A DNA stretch of 64,000 nucleotides from an uncultured Paracoccaceae bacterium (GCA_947503965.1 CANNFU010000010.1:1-64000); one strand, 5' to 3'; positions 8,038 through 18,500 are shown, counted from the first letter of the stretch. Made by a program: numbers and translations. Notes: generated by a model from the sequence alone, not told the origin.

Positions 8038-8416
8038 CCCTGCAAACAAGGTTAGCAAGTCTGACTTATTTAACATAACCAACCTTATCGGTTTTTTGGC
8101 CGCTGCCGCCTGTTTCGCGCTTGTAAACGTCGCGATCACCCTGACCGTTTTGGATCGGACCGGCAATCTTGGCCGCCCAGAAGTGGTGTCGATCGATGCT
8201 GCAGATCTCATTCGCTCATTTGTGAACGCTCAGGGCCGCGATGTTTCTGATGAAGAGCTGCAGGCGCGTGTCAGGGTTTTGAACGCGAACCTCGATCCGA
8301 TTGTCCAAGCCTATGCGATCGAGCGTGGTTTGATGATCGTCAATTCTGCAGCGGTCCTCGGTGGCGTGCGCGACATCACACCGGAACTTCTTCAACAAAC
8401 GGGGCTACTGCAATGA
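8030..8416 (+). CDS. trbI: TrbI-like F-type conjugation protein
   Basis: This 128-residue protein has one membrane segment (about residues 17-42) and a periplasmic helical tail that includes a VLNANLDPIVQAYA stretch, as in F-type TrbI, an inner-membrane protein that influences pilus length and retraction. It lies in the same place as in F, between traC and traW. Both ends overlap neighbouring genes. Assignment rests on position, topology and the C-terminal segment, so moderate certainty. Confidence 0.75.
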   Translation: MTDPANKVSKSDLFNITNLIGFLAAAACFALVNVAITLTVLDRTGNLGRPEVVSIDAADLIRSFVNAQGRDVSDEELQARVRVLNANLDPIVQAYAIERGLMIVNSAAVLGGVRDITPELLQQTGLLQ

Positions 8417-8955
8417 CGGATGCATCTTTGGCGAAAGACAAAAAACCCAAGGTGTCGCGTGCGCGTCGCGCTTTTGGCTTTGGGACAATCTGTTTCGGTG
8501 TCGGCTGCATCTTTGTTTTGGATCAGTTCAATATCATCATGAATGCGTCGCAGTCGTTGGATGAGCCTGCATTCGTTGTGTTTGAACATCCGATACTGCT
8601 CCGCCGGGGTGCTGTGGTGGCGGCCCAAATGCCGGAAATCCTTCAGGATCGCTTTGGTGAGTATCAGTTCGTGAAGCGCATTGGCGGCCTGCCTGGTGAC
8701 GAAATCACTTTGGACCCGGATGGTAGCCCCTGCGTCAACGATCAGTGTTACCCCCTTTGGATCAAGGATGGTGAGCCTGTGGCTGCCCGAATTGCTCCCG
8801 GCGTTATTCCCGATGGCCACTACGCCGTTTTTGGCACGTCGCCAGACAGTCTCGACAGTCGCTACAGCGTTATTGGGCTAATTTCCGAAGATCGCTTGAT
8901 TGGCCGTGGGTGGCCACTCCCTGTCATGGCCGATTGGCGGGAGGCGGGACTATGA
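8413..8955 (+). CDS. S26-family conjugative signal peptidase (TraF-type)
   Basis: This 180-residue membrane protein belongs to the S26 serine peptidases of the plasmid TraF type. A membrane anchor (about 20-40) is followed by N-A-S-Q-S-L (candidate catalytic Ser48) and the KRIGGLPGD box with the catalytic Lys88. Later GHYAVFGTSPDSLDSRY is the conserved box III-V region. The usual Ser-Met after the nucleophile is Ser-Leu here. In RP4 the homologue matures the pilin. In this F-type operon it may process TraA-like pilin or another secreted component. The name TraF here is the RP4 usage and distinct from the F-type TraF at 13335. Confidence 0.82.
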   Translation: MTDASLAKDKKPKVSRARRAFGFGTICFGVGCIFVLDQFNIIMNASQSLDEPAFVVFEHPILLRRGAVVAAQMPEILQDRFGEYQFVKRIGGLPGDEITLDPDGSPCVNDQCYPLWIKDGEPVAARIAPGVIPDGHYAVFGTSPDSLDSRYSVIGLISEDRLIGRGWPLPVMADWREAGL

Positions 8956-9584
8956 AACCTACTTTGAGTGCCGTCGCCGCAGTCCTGTGTCTTGCCGGTC
9001 CAGTTCATGCTGTTGACTATGGCGTGTTCGGCGCCCTTTTCCCGGTCGAAGAACCCTCGGTGCTCGACACAATCATGAATCGCCTGACTGAAATGGAAGG
9101 CAATGGTGAACTCGCGCAAACGCAACAAGACATGCAGGACAAGGCGCGTTCCCGTGTGAACCGGCCGATCCCTGTCGTGGGAATGCGCCCTGCCGAAGTC
9201 TACAGAAGCTACAATGTGGATCTTTCAATCATTCTGGACCGCGATCTTGCAGACCATCGGGGAGTGGTCTTCGCCCGTGCTGGTACGCGGGTTAACCCGT
9301 TGGAGCATAGCCGGTTCAATCAGCGCCTTGTCTTTATTGATGGCGACGATCCTGATCAGGTCGCCTTTGCTGTCGATCTTGCGAACCAGGAGCCGGTCAA
9401 ACTGATCTTGGTGAATGGGGCTCCTTTGGAGCTGACCGAAACGCATCAAAAGCTCTTCTACTTCGACCAGGGCGGCGTGATCTCTGAGCGTTTTGGCCTG
9501 ACGGTCGTTCCCTCGGTCGTTAGCCGTGCTGATCCTTTGATGCTTGTTGAAGAAATCCCTGTCACGCGAGGTGAGAACGAATGA
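8952..9584 (+). CDS. traW: TraW, periplasmic pilus assembly protein
   Basis: This 210-residue protein has a signal peptide (cleavage near HAVD, about residue 20). The PVVGMRPAEVYRSYNVDLSI region, the VFARAGTRVNPLE box and the later FIDGDDPDQVAFA segment match TraW, a periplasmic partner of TrbC and TraU. It overlaps the signal peptidase gene by ATGA and traU by ATGA. In some plasmids TraW and TrbC are fused; here they are separate genes. Confidence 0.9.
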   Translation: MKPTLSAVAAVLCLAGPVHAVDYGVFGALFPVEEPSVLDTIMNRLTEMEGNGELAQTQQDMQDKARSRVNRPIPVVGMRPAEVYRSYNVDLSIILDRDLADHRGVVFARAGTRVNPLEHSRFNQRLVFIDGDDPDQVAFAVDLANQEPVKLILVNGAPLELTETHQKLFYFDQGGVISERFGLTVVPSVVSRADPLMLVEEIPVTRGENE

Positions 9585-10582
9585 CCCGTTTCTCGAAGAT
9601 CCTGCTCGGTGCTGTTGCTGCATTGGTTTTGTCAGTTGGTGCAGCGAATGCGAAGTGCAATGCCCGCTTCCTGAACCCAATCACCGAAGTCTGTTGGGAC
9701 TGCATTTTCCCAATCTCCGTTGGTGCTTTGTCGATGAACTTGGGCGCTTCTCGGCCGGACACGAACAACCCGAACTTTCCGTTATGCGTTTGTCCTGCCT
9801 TTCCGATCCCCCGCATTGGCCTGTCAATCGGCATCTGGGAACCTGCACGTCTGGTTGACGTGTCCAACGAAACCGGATGCTTCTCAAACCTCGGGTTTGA
9901 TGTCGATTTTGGACTGTTCTCGCGCGGCAGAACCAGCGTGAATGCGAGTGATGGTGGTGACAACGGCTCCAAATGGCACGCTCACTACTATTACTATCCC
10001 CTGATTTCGATGCTCGGGACCACCATCGATGCGCTGTGTTTGGAAACCACGGCATTTGATCTGGCGTGGATGAGCGAGCTTGATCCGCTCTGGATGGATG
10101 CAGAATTATCGACCTTGCTGAACCCGGAGGCACTGCTGTTCGCCAATCCCATCGCGCAGGGCGCATGTGCTGCCGATTGTGCCGTTGCCTCGTCGGGTAA
10201 CTTGCCACTTGATGAACTGTTTTGGTGTGATGGCTGTTCAGGCCCGCTTTATCCCGTGACCGGTGACGCCAATAACCACACCGGTGGTGTCCAGGCCACA
10301 TCCGTTGTTTCGGCAAAACTGCTGGCGCGAATGCATCGGATGCTGCTCGCACAACGTACCGCTTCAAGCACTTCCCTCTGTACGCCGCAACTCGCGCCGA
10401 TCATCCCAAAGAGCCAGTATCGGCGGCAGATCACCCGTCCTTTCCCGTCAACATCTGGCCGGTATGCCTGCGCGCCTATCGGGGCATCTACCCAGTTCTA
10501 TGACCGGTACAAAGAGACCCCCTACGTCGGCGAGTCCTTTGGCTATCTGTTTTGGAGGAAAAGAAATTGCTGCGCACTTTGA
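9581..10582 (+). CDS. traU: TraU, mating-pair stabilisation protein
   Basis: This 333-residue secreted cysteine-rich protein has signal peptide ending about residue 24 (ANAK). Diagnostic TraU pieces are visible: CWDCIFPI, then CVCPAF-IPRIGL, a GSKWHAHYYYYPL segment, repeated cysteines (EGACAADCA-type) and a C-terminal RYACAPIGAS with an FWRKRNCC ending. TraU acts in the periplasm in DNA transfer and mating-pair stabilisation. Many disulfides are expected, which fits the several thioredoxin-fold proteins encoded nearby. Confidence 0.92.
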   Translation: MTRFSKILLGAVAALVLSVGAANAKCNARFLNPITEVCWDCIFPISVGALSMNLGASRPDTNNPNFPLCVCPAFPIPRIGLSIGIWEPARLVDVSNETGCFSNLGFDVDFGLFSRGRTSVNASDGGDNGSKWHAHYYYYPLISMLGTTIDALCLETTAFDLAWMSELDPLWMDAELSTLLNPEALLFANPIAQGACAADCAVASSGNLPLDELFWCDGCSGPLYPVTGDANNHTGGVQATSVVSAKLLARMHRMLLAQRTASSTSLCTPQLAPIIPKSQYRRQITRPFPSTSGRYACAPIGASTQFYDRYKETPYVGESFGYLFWRKRNCCAL

Positions 10583-11268
10583 CCCTTCTGACCTGCTGTG
10601 TCGGTTCCATTCTCTCGGCCGAACAACTCCCAAGTGCTACCACTCACGGAGCCTTGATTGATGATCGTCTCGAAGAGGCAGACGCGATTGGTGAAGATCT
10701 CCAGTCGCGTCTGCGTCTCCTCCAGCAAGAGTTCGACTTGCCGGAAGATATCACGGCCCGAGCCCTCGACAGCTTAGAGAATGGCCGTGTTCGCCAGATG
10801 CTGAACATTGGTCCCGGTGATCTGCCAGAAGGCGTTGCCGAAGACCGCCGTTATCCCGGTGGGGTATTTGTCTTCGCTTCGTTTTCGATGCCAGAACCTT
10901 CGTTGAAAGCGGTTCTGACTGATGCAGCTGATCTTGGCATTCCGGTGGTTTTCAATGGATTTGTCGAGAATTCGGTCTTGGCAACGGAACAACGTGTGCG
11001 GTCGATCTATGAAGGTTCAGATATCTCCCACGGCTTCATTATTGATCCGACCTTGTTCACGCGCTTCGAAGTGACCGCCGTCCCTACCCTTGTCTCGACG
11101 ATGGTCAATCTCGATGTCTGTGAGACGCAAGGTTGCGATGCCGATGAAGTGCCTGCGCATGATCGCATCGCTGGTAACGTTCCCCTTCGCCATCTTCTGG
11201 AAATCGTTTCGAAAGGGGAAACGCCAAACGCTGTCCCGGTGCAGGTGATCTTGGAGGCTGACCAATGA
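10567..11268 (+). CDS. trbC: TrbC, thioredoxin-fold pilus assembly protein
   Basis: The product is about 233 residues and matches the F-type TrbC family. The N-terminal helical part is followed by a thioredoxin-like domain with YPGGVFVFASFSMPEPSLK and the cis-proline region VTAVPTLV; there is no CxxC. TrbC binds TraW in the periplasm. The start is set at TTG 10567 because GGAGGAA at 10554-10560 is ideally spaced; no ATG is available near. The gene begins inside the end of traU and its stop overlaps traN by ATGA. Confidence 0.85.
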   Translation: MLRTLTLLTCCVGSILSAEQLPSATTHGALIDDRLEEADAIGEDLQSRLRLLQQEFDLPEDITARALDSLENGRVRQMLNIGPGDLPEGVAEDRRYPGGVFVFASFSMPEPSLKAVLTDAADLGIPVVFNGFVENSVLATEQRVRSIYEGSDISHGFIIDPTLFTRFEVTAVPTLVSTMVNLDVCETQGCDADEVPAHDRIAGNVPLRHLLEIVSKGETPNAVPVQVILEADQ

Positions 11269-12953
11269 TCAGGGCTATTCTGCTTTCTCTTTTCATCGCG
11301 CCGTCATTTGTACTGGCTCAGTCTGATGCGGACTATCAAAGTCTCGCTCAGGACGCCTTTGGCAACGCGCAACGGTTCACGGATTATTCGAGATCGACGG
11401 CTGAAGATGTGCTTGGTGTGCCAGTCCAGACGGATCTGCCGCAATCGGATATGGGCACGGGTGATCTGGAAGACTCTGGCCTGATCATGTCAGGCTCCGA
11501 TACCATTGAAGGCAACGCATTTTCGACCTTCTCGAACAACGTCGCTGATTGGGGCGTTTCAGCCGCCGATCAGAGCCTATTGGGTGTCGCTGATGGCGCG
11601 GTTTCAAATCCTGATGCGCTCGTTGATCCTGCAACATTTTCTACATCAGGAGGTGCCTGCAGCGTCGATGACTTTGAGGATGCGCCGGTCTTTGAACGGG
11701 TCTGCAATCGTTCGCGTGCACCGACGACGTCCGTTTGTACCTCAACTGCGGAAATCACCGTCATCAAGACACAAGCGCATCGTTGTGAGACGCTTGGCGG
11801 TATCTTTGGCGATGGCGATCGCACCTGTCACTCCGAGCTCAGCGCAGCCAGCTACTGCAGTCTGACTGTCGAAGAGTGCGAAATCAGCTGGATTTTCGGC
11901 TGCCTGAGACATGTGTCTGAGTTTGTTTGCTCAAGCGATGAACCGATGACGGTGCGAGGGGATCCCGATGGACCTCTGATCGTCAATGACCCGATCATCA
12001 CTTGGACTGAGACCTGCGAAGCGGGTTTTTCTTCGATGCTCTGTGGTGCGCCTGAGACGACTTGTACGTCCGGCCCTTCCGTCGAAGTCGTGAATGATGA
12101 GCTTGTCCCAATGGAGTGTACGGAAGAGCAGACGGAATGGACCTGCGCCTCCACTGAATACACGAGCGATTGCGGCCCTCTCGAAAGCGATCCTGGATGC
12201 AGCTTGACCAATTCAGTTTGCTACTCGATGGACGAAGACGGCGTTTGTGGTGCCTTTGAACAAACCTATCAGTGTGGTTCGCCCGATAGCCAGGCATTCG
12301 ATGCGACCTGCGAGGCGGTCAACGTGACCGTTGGCGGCGTCACACAATCCATCCCGCACGACACCAATGATGATATCGGTTTCGCGCTTGTTGGCATCGA
12401 AGCACTGAACACGATGGCGACCGAATTTACCCACGATATGTCAATTATTGATCGTCTTCTTGGCAACGTCGAAGGCGATTTCGACGTGCAGTATTTCAGC
12501 GCATCTCGCCACAGCTGCCGTATCGGTATTCTAGGTACTGTGAATTGCTGCGCTGAATCTGGATGGGCGCTTGGCAGTCTGACGGAATGTGACTCTGGCG
12601 AGGTGATCATCTACGGTGCGAGACAAGCGGGTGCTGCAGTTTACATGGAAACTTATTGCTCGCAGCGCTTCTTGTTTGTGTGCGCCCAGCGTTCTCGTCG
12701 CTACTGCACTTACAACAGCCGCATCGCCCGCATCATTTCTGAACAGGGCCTTCGTCAGCTCTATGGCTCCTTCAGCTGCCGCGCCATGACGCAGGAGGAG
12801 ATGGAGGCCATTGACTGGAGTCGGATCGATTTTTCATCGGCGTTTGGTGAGGCATTTGAAGGCATCGGATCAATCGCACCTTCTGATCTCTCAGGCTTGA
12901 TTCAGGACAACATTCTTCTCTCTCAACCGGTGGTTCAAGATGTCTATGAATAG
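11265..12953 (+). CDS. traN: TraN-like outer-membrane mating-pair protein
   Basis: This 562-residue secreted protein (signal peptide to about residue 18, LAQ) has a very cysteine-rich middle (residues about 130-360), as in TraN, the outer-membrane adhesin that stabilises mating pairs with the recipient. The C-terminal region contains the family's CCAESGWALG and CAQRSRRYCTYNSRIARII segments with GRQLYGSFSC-like end. It overlaps trbC and the downstream thioredoxin-like gene. The recipient-recognition part of TraN varies, so receptor specificity cannot be read. Confidence 0.88.
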   Translation: MIRAILLSLFIAPSFVLAQSDADYQSLAQDAFGNAQRFTDYSRSTAEDVLGVPVQTDLPQSDMGTGDLEDSGLIMSGSDTIEGNAFSTFSNNVADWGVSAADQSLLGVADGAVSNPDALVDPATFSTSGGACSVDDFEDAPVFERVCNRSRAPTTSVCTSTAEITVIKTQAHRCETLGGIFGDGDRTCHSELSAASYCSLTVEECEISWIFGCLRHVSEFVCSSDEPMTVRGDPDGPLIVNDPIITWTETCEAGFSSMLCGAPETTCTSGPSVEVVNDELVPMECTEEQTEWTCASTEYTSDCGPLESDPGCSLTNSVCYSMDEDGVCGAFEQTYQCGSPDSQAFDATCEAVNVTVGGVTQSIPHDTNDDIGFALVGIEALNTMATEFTHDMSIIDRLLGNVEGDFDVQYFSASRHSCRIGILGTVNCCAESGWALGSLTECDSGEVIIYGARQAGAAVYMETYCSQRFLFVCAQRSRRYCTYNSRIARIISEQGLRQLYGSFSCRAMTQEEMEAIDWSRIDFSSAFGEAFEGIGSIAPSDLSGLIQDNILLSQPVVQDVYE

Positions 12954-13338
12954 GCGAAAATTCGTCGCGGCCCTGCCCGCCGCACTCCTTCTATCTGCTC
13001 AGGCAGCAAGCGCGGCACCCGCCAGTTTGGGTATCGTCTTTGTTGCGCAAAGCACATGTCCCTACTGTGCAGCTATCGCGCCGGTTTTGAAGCAGCTTCA
13101 AGACCAGACAGGCATCGACGTTCTTGTAGCGTCGATGGATCTTCAGCCGGTTTTGCCTTTTGCCGAGTTTGAGGACGGCCTTCGTCATCCACTGACCAGC
13201 CATTTTCAGTCCGTTCCGCAGGTTTTGATTTTCAACAGCAAGTATCAACGCATCACCCATCACGTTGGTGGGGTCAGGACGATGCGCCACTTCATCTCAC
13301 GCCTGTCATCGGCACTTCGCGAAAGCGCACTTCTATGA
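12940..13338 (+). CDS. Periplasmic thioredoxin-fold protein with CPYC site
   Basis: This 132-residue exported protein starts with MSMNRRKFVAALPAALLL, an RR-containing signal that could use Sec or Tat. The mature part has a CPYC active site and cis-proline SVPQVLIF, so it is a thiol-disulfide oxidoreductase or isomerase. It sits where F carries small accessory genes such as trbB, whose product is a disulfide isomerase, and probably helps fold TraU, TraN and TraH. Either ATG 12940 or 12946 could be the start. The end overlaps traF by ATGA. Confidence 0.75.
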   Translation: MSMNRRKFVAALPAALLLSAQAASAAPASLGIVFVAQSTCPYCAAIAPVLKQLQDQTGIDVLVASMDLQPVLPFAEFEDGLRHPLTSHFQSVPQVLIFNSKYQRITHHVGGVRTMRHFISRLSSALRESALL

Positions 13339-14162
13339 ATCGGCTCTGCGCTTCTCTTGTCGCCGTTCTTGCGCTCGCGATGCCGGCCTTTGCGGATTTG
13401 ACTGAACCGCAGGCTGGACGGGGTTTCGCCTGTGATGATGAGCGAACAAAGGGTTGGTACTTCTACTGCGACCCCAACGCAGTGGTTGAAGAGGAGCCGG
13501 AGGCGGCGGCGGACCTTCCCCCTGCCCCGCCACCGGCCCCTCCGAAAACCTACACAGAACAAATTGAAGAGTACCGTGCCGGACTCGATGAGCTCAAGAA
13601 TCGTGCCATACTCGAACCGACCTCAGAGAACGTTGTTGCCTATATGGAAGCACAGGCGGCGATGGTCCGACAGGCCGGGCTGTTTACGGAAGTCTGGCAG
13701 CGTAGCTTGTTCGCCAATCCCAATCTCGATGCAAATGTAAATCGGCCGCTTTCCCAAATCGGGAGCAATCTCTATCAGGATCGTCTCGATGTTGACCGCG
13801 AGGCCGCATTTCAGACTGCGACCACTGAACGCGCGCTCATGTTCGTCTATGACGGGTCTCCATCTTGCCTCGTTTGCGCCACCCAAGGCGAAGTCCTGCA
13901 GGCACTCGTCCAACAATATGGTGTTGCGGTTCTGGCCGTCACGCGAGACGGCATCCCATTGCCAACTTTTCCCGACAGCAAAATCGATCAAGGTGAGGTC
14001 CGCAATCTCGGTTTTGCTGATGTCCCATCGCCGTTTCTGGCTTTGGTTGAGCCCCGATCCGGTCAGGTTGATCTGATTGGTGCAGGCCTGATGACCCAGG
14101 ACATTGTTTTGGATCGCATTCGCATCATCACCAGCATTCCAGAAGGAGAACTCTATGATTAA
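13335..14162 (+). CDS. traF: TraF (F-type), periplasmic thioredoxin-fold protein
   Basis: This 275-residue protein has a signal peptide to about residue 20 (AFAD), then GRGFACDDERTKGWYFYCDP, a proline-rich linker, the TYTEQIEEYRAGLDEL helix and a thioredoxin fold. It fits F-type TraF, part of the mating-pair assembly. Here the fold keeps a C-x-x-C (CLVC, about 178-181), whereas F TraF is known for lacking an intact active pair, so this copy may be redox active. Overlaps the gene before it and runs into the traH start. Confidence 0.85.
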   Translation: MNRLCASLVAVLALAMPAFADLTEPQAGRGFACDDERTKGWYFYCDPNAVVEEEPEAAADLPPAPPPAPPKTYTEQIEEYRAGLDELKNRAILEPTSENVVAYMEAQAAMVRQAGLFTEVWQRSLFANPNLDANVNRPLSQIGSNLYQDRLDVDREAAFQTATTERALMFVYDGSPSCLVCATQGEVLQALVQQYGVAVLAVTRDGIPLPTFPDSKIDQGEVRNLGFADVPSPFLALVEPRSGQVDLIGAGLMTQDIVLDRIRIITSIPEGELYD

Positions 14163-15543
14163 GTTTCCGCTATCGGCCTTGGCTGTTTCTGTCTCTTTGC
14201 TGGCACCAAATTCAGCGTTTTCGCAGGTCGAAAGCGACCTTGCTGATTTCTGGTCCCGATCATCAGGCGGCGTGAATATCACCAGACCATCTGCTTATGA
14301 TGGTCAGCGCGCGGGCTACGTCTCGTTGGGCTCACTCTATGTTCGTACCCAGCCGCGCAATAGTCAGCTCGCCTCGACCCAACTCCCCAGCGTCCGTTCC
14401 GGTTGCGGCGGTATCGATATCTTTGGTGGCGCCTTCTCGTTCCTTTCCGCGGACGAACTGATTGCCATGATGGAAGCGATCATGGCGAATGCTTCTGGTT
14501 TTGCCTTCGAGTTAGCGTTGGAAAGCCTTTCTCCTGCCGTTCAAGAAGTCGTTGGCAAGCTGCGGGATCTGCAGCAACAGGTGAACTCAATGAACATTAA
14601 TTCATGCGAAGCCGGTCAGGCGCTTGTGGCATCGGTCTGGCCGCAAACGGATGCTGCTTCTCAGCACATCTGCCAATCCATTGCGACGCAAAGTGGATTG
14701 GTCGCGGACCGGGCCCGGGCCCGGCATGGATGCGGTACTGGTGGCGACCATACAAGTACCCTTGCGGCTGGTGATCCTGAAATGCAGGCACAGCTGCCCG
14801 TCAATGTGAACTACGCATGGAAGGCGTCGCGCAATAACGCATTCCTCGCTTCAGACGATGAACTCGCCGAGTTTTTCATGACGATCACGGGTACGATCAT
14901 TGTCATTGGTGGTGCCGATGACGACACGCCCCGTTCACATACCAACTACCCTCCACGCGCTTTCTCATCACAGATGATCCGCACAATGGTCGAGGGTGGT
15001 GATGTCGAGGTTTTGCGCTGTGACTCAGACCCTGCAGACCGGTGTTTGAACCCAACCTTTGCGACTCTATCACTAGCGGCGGACCAGGCACTCTATGCCC
15101 GCGTGACGGAGATCCTTGAAGGCATCAACAATGCTCTCGCAACCGATACCGATCTTCCTACGGGATCCGAGGGCTTGATTGGTATGACCTCCGTCCCTGT
15201 CTATGAGATCCTGAAGACAGCGCGGTCATACAAATATGAGTTCGTCGGCGATGAGATCGCACTGATGGCTGAGTTGGTCGCCTTGGATTTTGCGATGCTG
15301 TACACGCGCGAAGCCCTCGAAGAGATGCTAAAACTCGCTGGCAACACCGAAGGCCTGGGGCCTCAACTTGGGGAATATCGTGACCAGGTCACCGATAGCT
15401 ACGCGAATTTTTCGGCGATGCGACGTGAAGCTGCTGAACGTTTCAATGATGCCGTTGCCACCCTAACCAGGCTCATGAGCGTTCAATCAACGCTGTCCGG
15501 AGAACGGGCAGGTTGGTTGGCGACGCAAGTGGTGGAGTTCTAA
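14155..15543 (+). CDS. traH: TraH, pilus assembly / mating-pair protein
   Basis: This 462-residue secreted protein has a signal peptide to about residue 23 (FSQ). The TraH features are GGVNITRPSAYDGQRAGY, SVRSGCGGIDIFGGAFSFL, a long helical region with LRDLQQQVNSMNINSCEAGQ, and a C-terminal coiled region. TraH works in the periplasm with TraF and TraU. ATG 14155 is chosen because AAGGAG lies at 14143-14148; it overlaps the traF stop. A longer frame with a start at 14104 would be inside traF and lacks a ribosome site. Confidence 0.92.
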   Translation: MIKFPLSALAVSVSLLAPNSAFSQVESDLADFWSRSSGGVNITRPSAYDGQRAGYVSLGSLYVRTQPRNSQLASTQLPSVRSGCGGIDIFGGAFSFLSADELIAMMEAIMANASGFAFELALESLSPAVQEVVGKLRDLQQQVNSMNINSCEAGQALVASVWPQTDAASQHICQSIATQSGLVADRARARHGCGTGGDHTSTLAAGDPEMQAQLPVNVNYAWKASRNNAFLASDDELAEFFMTITGTIIVIGGADDDTPRSHTNYPPRAFSSQMIRTMVEGGDVEVLRCDSDPADRCLNPTFATLSLAADQALYARVTEILEGINNALATDTDLPTGSEGLIGMTSVPVYEILKTARSYKYEFVGDEIALMAELVALDFAMLYTREALEEMLKLAGNTEGLGPQLGEYRDQVTDSYANFSAMRREAAERFNDAVATLTRLMSVQSTLSGERAGWLATQVVEF

Positions 15544-15544
15544 T

Positions 15545-18500
15545 ATGCTGGAAATCTACTCCACCGGCGGCGGTGAATATCTGACCACCACGCTCAACGC
15601 CGTTGCGGCGTTTTTCAACACCGGCAATGCGCTGGCGCTGGTCAATCTCGCCCTCCTTGTTGGCCTCATCGTGCTCGTTTTTCAGTTGGTTTTTGGTGGC
15701 GATTTTAAGCAAGCTGTGAAGGCTTACGTGGTCATTGGCATGGTCGGTGGTCTGAGCGTTGCTGACAAGTCAGACGTGATTATTTTCGACAAAACGAAGG
15801 GTCCACTTTGGTTTGCCACTGTGGATAATGTCCCCACCTCCGTTGCTTATGTCGGCTCTTTCACGTCACGCGTGTCTGATGTTCTGACGACGCAGATGGA
15901 AACGCTTTTTTCGCCACCCACAAACCTTGCCTATCAGCGTCATGGCATGTTGTTTGGTGCGACGCTGATGACGAAATCTGCGCGCTGGCGTGCCGTCACG
16001 TCTACCGTCCATGAGAACCTGACGAATTTCTTCGATCAATGTGTCATTGATGCCGTCGATCTGCGTTACATCTCTCCCGAGCTGGTGACCCGGTCTGGCA
16101 ATCTTGAAGCCACGATCACGGCCAACATGCCGGCGTCTTTAGCCTACTACGATGTCGTGACCCAAACGACGCGCACCTGTTCCGATGGCTGGCCCGATAT
16201 TGTCACTCAGATCAATGCAGAGGTGGATGTTGTGCTGGGTGCGCAAGCTGCTTCAACTTTCCAAGGTGGAGATCCGACACTCGCCATCAATGACCTGCGC
16301 GCCACCATCTCTGATTTTGCGACCTTCGCTGGATATGCCTCTACGGCTGCCGAAGACCATATCAAGCAATCGATGCTGATCGCTGCCTTTGATGATGCTG
16401 CCAATCGCGGAATTTCGGCGACCGGAAACGCGGCCGCATTGCAGCACCTCCAATCTGCGCGTGCCGAGGTCCAAACCAGATCCAGCTATCAGGCCATCGG
16501 TTCAAATGCTCTGAGCTGGGTGCCTTATCTCAAGATCGTTTTTGAGAACCTTTACTATGGTGCCTTCCCAATTGCGCTCGCCCTGATGATGACACCCTTT
16601 GCCCTGACCGTGGTCCGCGGTTACTTTGGCGGTTTCGTCTGGCTGGCGTCCTGGGAGCCGCTTTCTGCCATTCTGCATTCCTTGATGATGAATGCGTCTG
16701 TCGAGCGGTTTCAGACCATCACCTCTGCCTCAACCAGTGGCGCCTACACCGATAGCGTCATGAACTGGGCCAATCACTTTGGGGTCTATTCCATTGGTCA
16801 AGACGTCGCCGTGATGGCGGGCTATTTGATGATGTCAGTTCCTTTCGTCGCGGCCGCGATCTTCTTTGGGACACAAAAAATGGTGGGTCTGGCGACTTCG
16901 ATGCTTGCCGTATCGCAAAGTGCCGCATCAGAAACCGGCCGCGAGATGGCAACCGGCAACCTTGCATATGGCAATGCCAGCGTTGGGAACCGGAATTTCC
17001 GCAATGTGAGCATGGACAACTATGCGCGCAACAACGTCTCCTATGACAACACGTCTGCAAATCGCACTGTCACATCACCGTTTACGGACACAGGCCGTTC
17101 CAGTTTTTTTGGTCGGGACGGCTCCCTCATCACTACGAATGCGAATGGGACGGTTGGGATCGATGGCGGTAGCTCACGCGTGAACACTGCCGCAAATCTA
17201 TCAATCGGCCAAAGTGTTGTCTCGTCCCTGCGTGATACCGCAACAGGCCTGCGCGAAACCGGGAGCAACTTGCGGCAATCCTTTGAAAGATCCGTGTCGG
17301 AACTGTCTTCGAACACCAGCTCTTTCATGCAGTCGATAACGACGGGTGAGGCCTGGTCAACTGGATCTGGTGTAAATACCAGCTCTGAGGAAAGAGCGTC
17401 GCTCACAGAGTCTATGGATGTTGTCGATCGATTTGCTGAAACACATTCCATTTCTCGTCAAACTGCGATTCAGGTTGGAACATACGCCAGCGCAGGCATT
17501 GGGTGGGGCGGATTGTCCGCCGGCGTTCGAGCGAGTTTAGAGCGAAATGGTGTGTCGTCCGAGAACTATGACGCCATTACGGATGCCAGCCGGCGTCAGG
17601 GTGTCGACAATGCGATCAGTAACCTGTCCCGTGCCTCAGAGTCGGCCAGCCATACAAAAAGCGGCAACTTGAACACGACTGGTGACAACGGGTTCAGGGA
17701 CACGGTCGATGACATTGAGCGTCAAGGTCGCACAGCTGACAATTACTTCCGAACCGCCAATAGCTACAGCGAGGCGGCTGATCGTGCGCAAAGCGACTTT
17801 TACGACAGTCGTCTGGATGTGTCTGGAGCGTTCGCAAGCTGGATGATTGATAGCAAAGGCATGAACGCAGGTCAGGTTGCGGAGTTGATGAACGGCCGGA
17901 CCGACAATCCGCTTTTGGCGGAGCTACGTGGTGAGTTTTCTGCGCGATACATTGATGAGATGGTTAAGCCCGAAATACAGGGGGATCTGAGTGGTTCTGT
18001 AGGTACACCAGCTGATCCCGGGCATGACGGTCTTCCTGTGCCTGGCTTCCCATATAATCACATGCTTCCCGAGCATACCCCACTCGCTGAGCGATCAATC
18101 GCGGCTGAAACAGAAATTCTGTATCAATCAGGCAAGATCGATGATGTTCGACCCGGTTCAGCCGCGGTACAGGGACGTGCTGCCAACGTTGCTGAGCGCA
18201 ACGCGCAGGCAAATGCAAATTCCTGGGCCAATGGTGCTGGGGAAGTAATTGATCGTGCCCCTGGCGGTCAGTTGGTTCAGGACGGAAATCGGGTCGAGTG
18301 GCGTCCCTCGGCAGCCAATGCGCCAAATGCTGTCAGCCTCGATGCTGGCGATCGCGATCTTGTCATTCGTACCATTGCAGCTGAAGCAGGTGCTGAAACC
18401 CGTCAAGGCCAGGTCGCTGTTGCTTCCGTTATCCGCAATCGAGTGAACGATGATCGTCATCCCAACGATGCCTCTGCCATCGTCTTTGCTCCCAATCAGT

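Noticed and set aside
14704..14725. GC palindrome (CGGGCCCGGGCCCGG) within traH
   Set aside because: It lies in a conserved coding region reading RARAR; likely codon chance, not a regulatory site.
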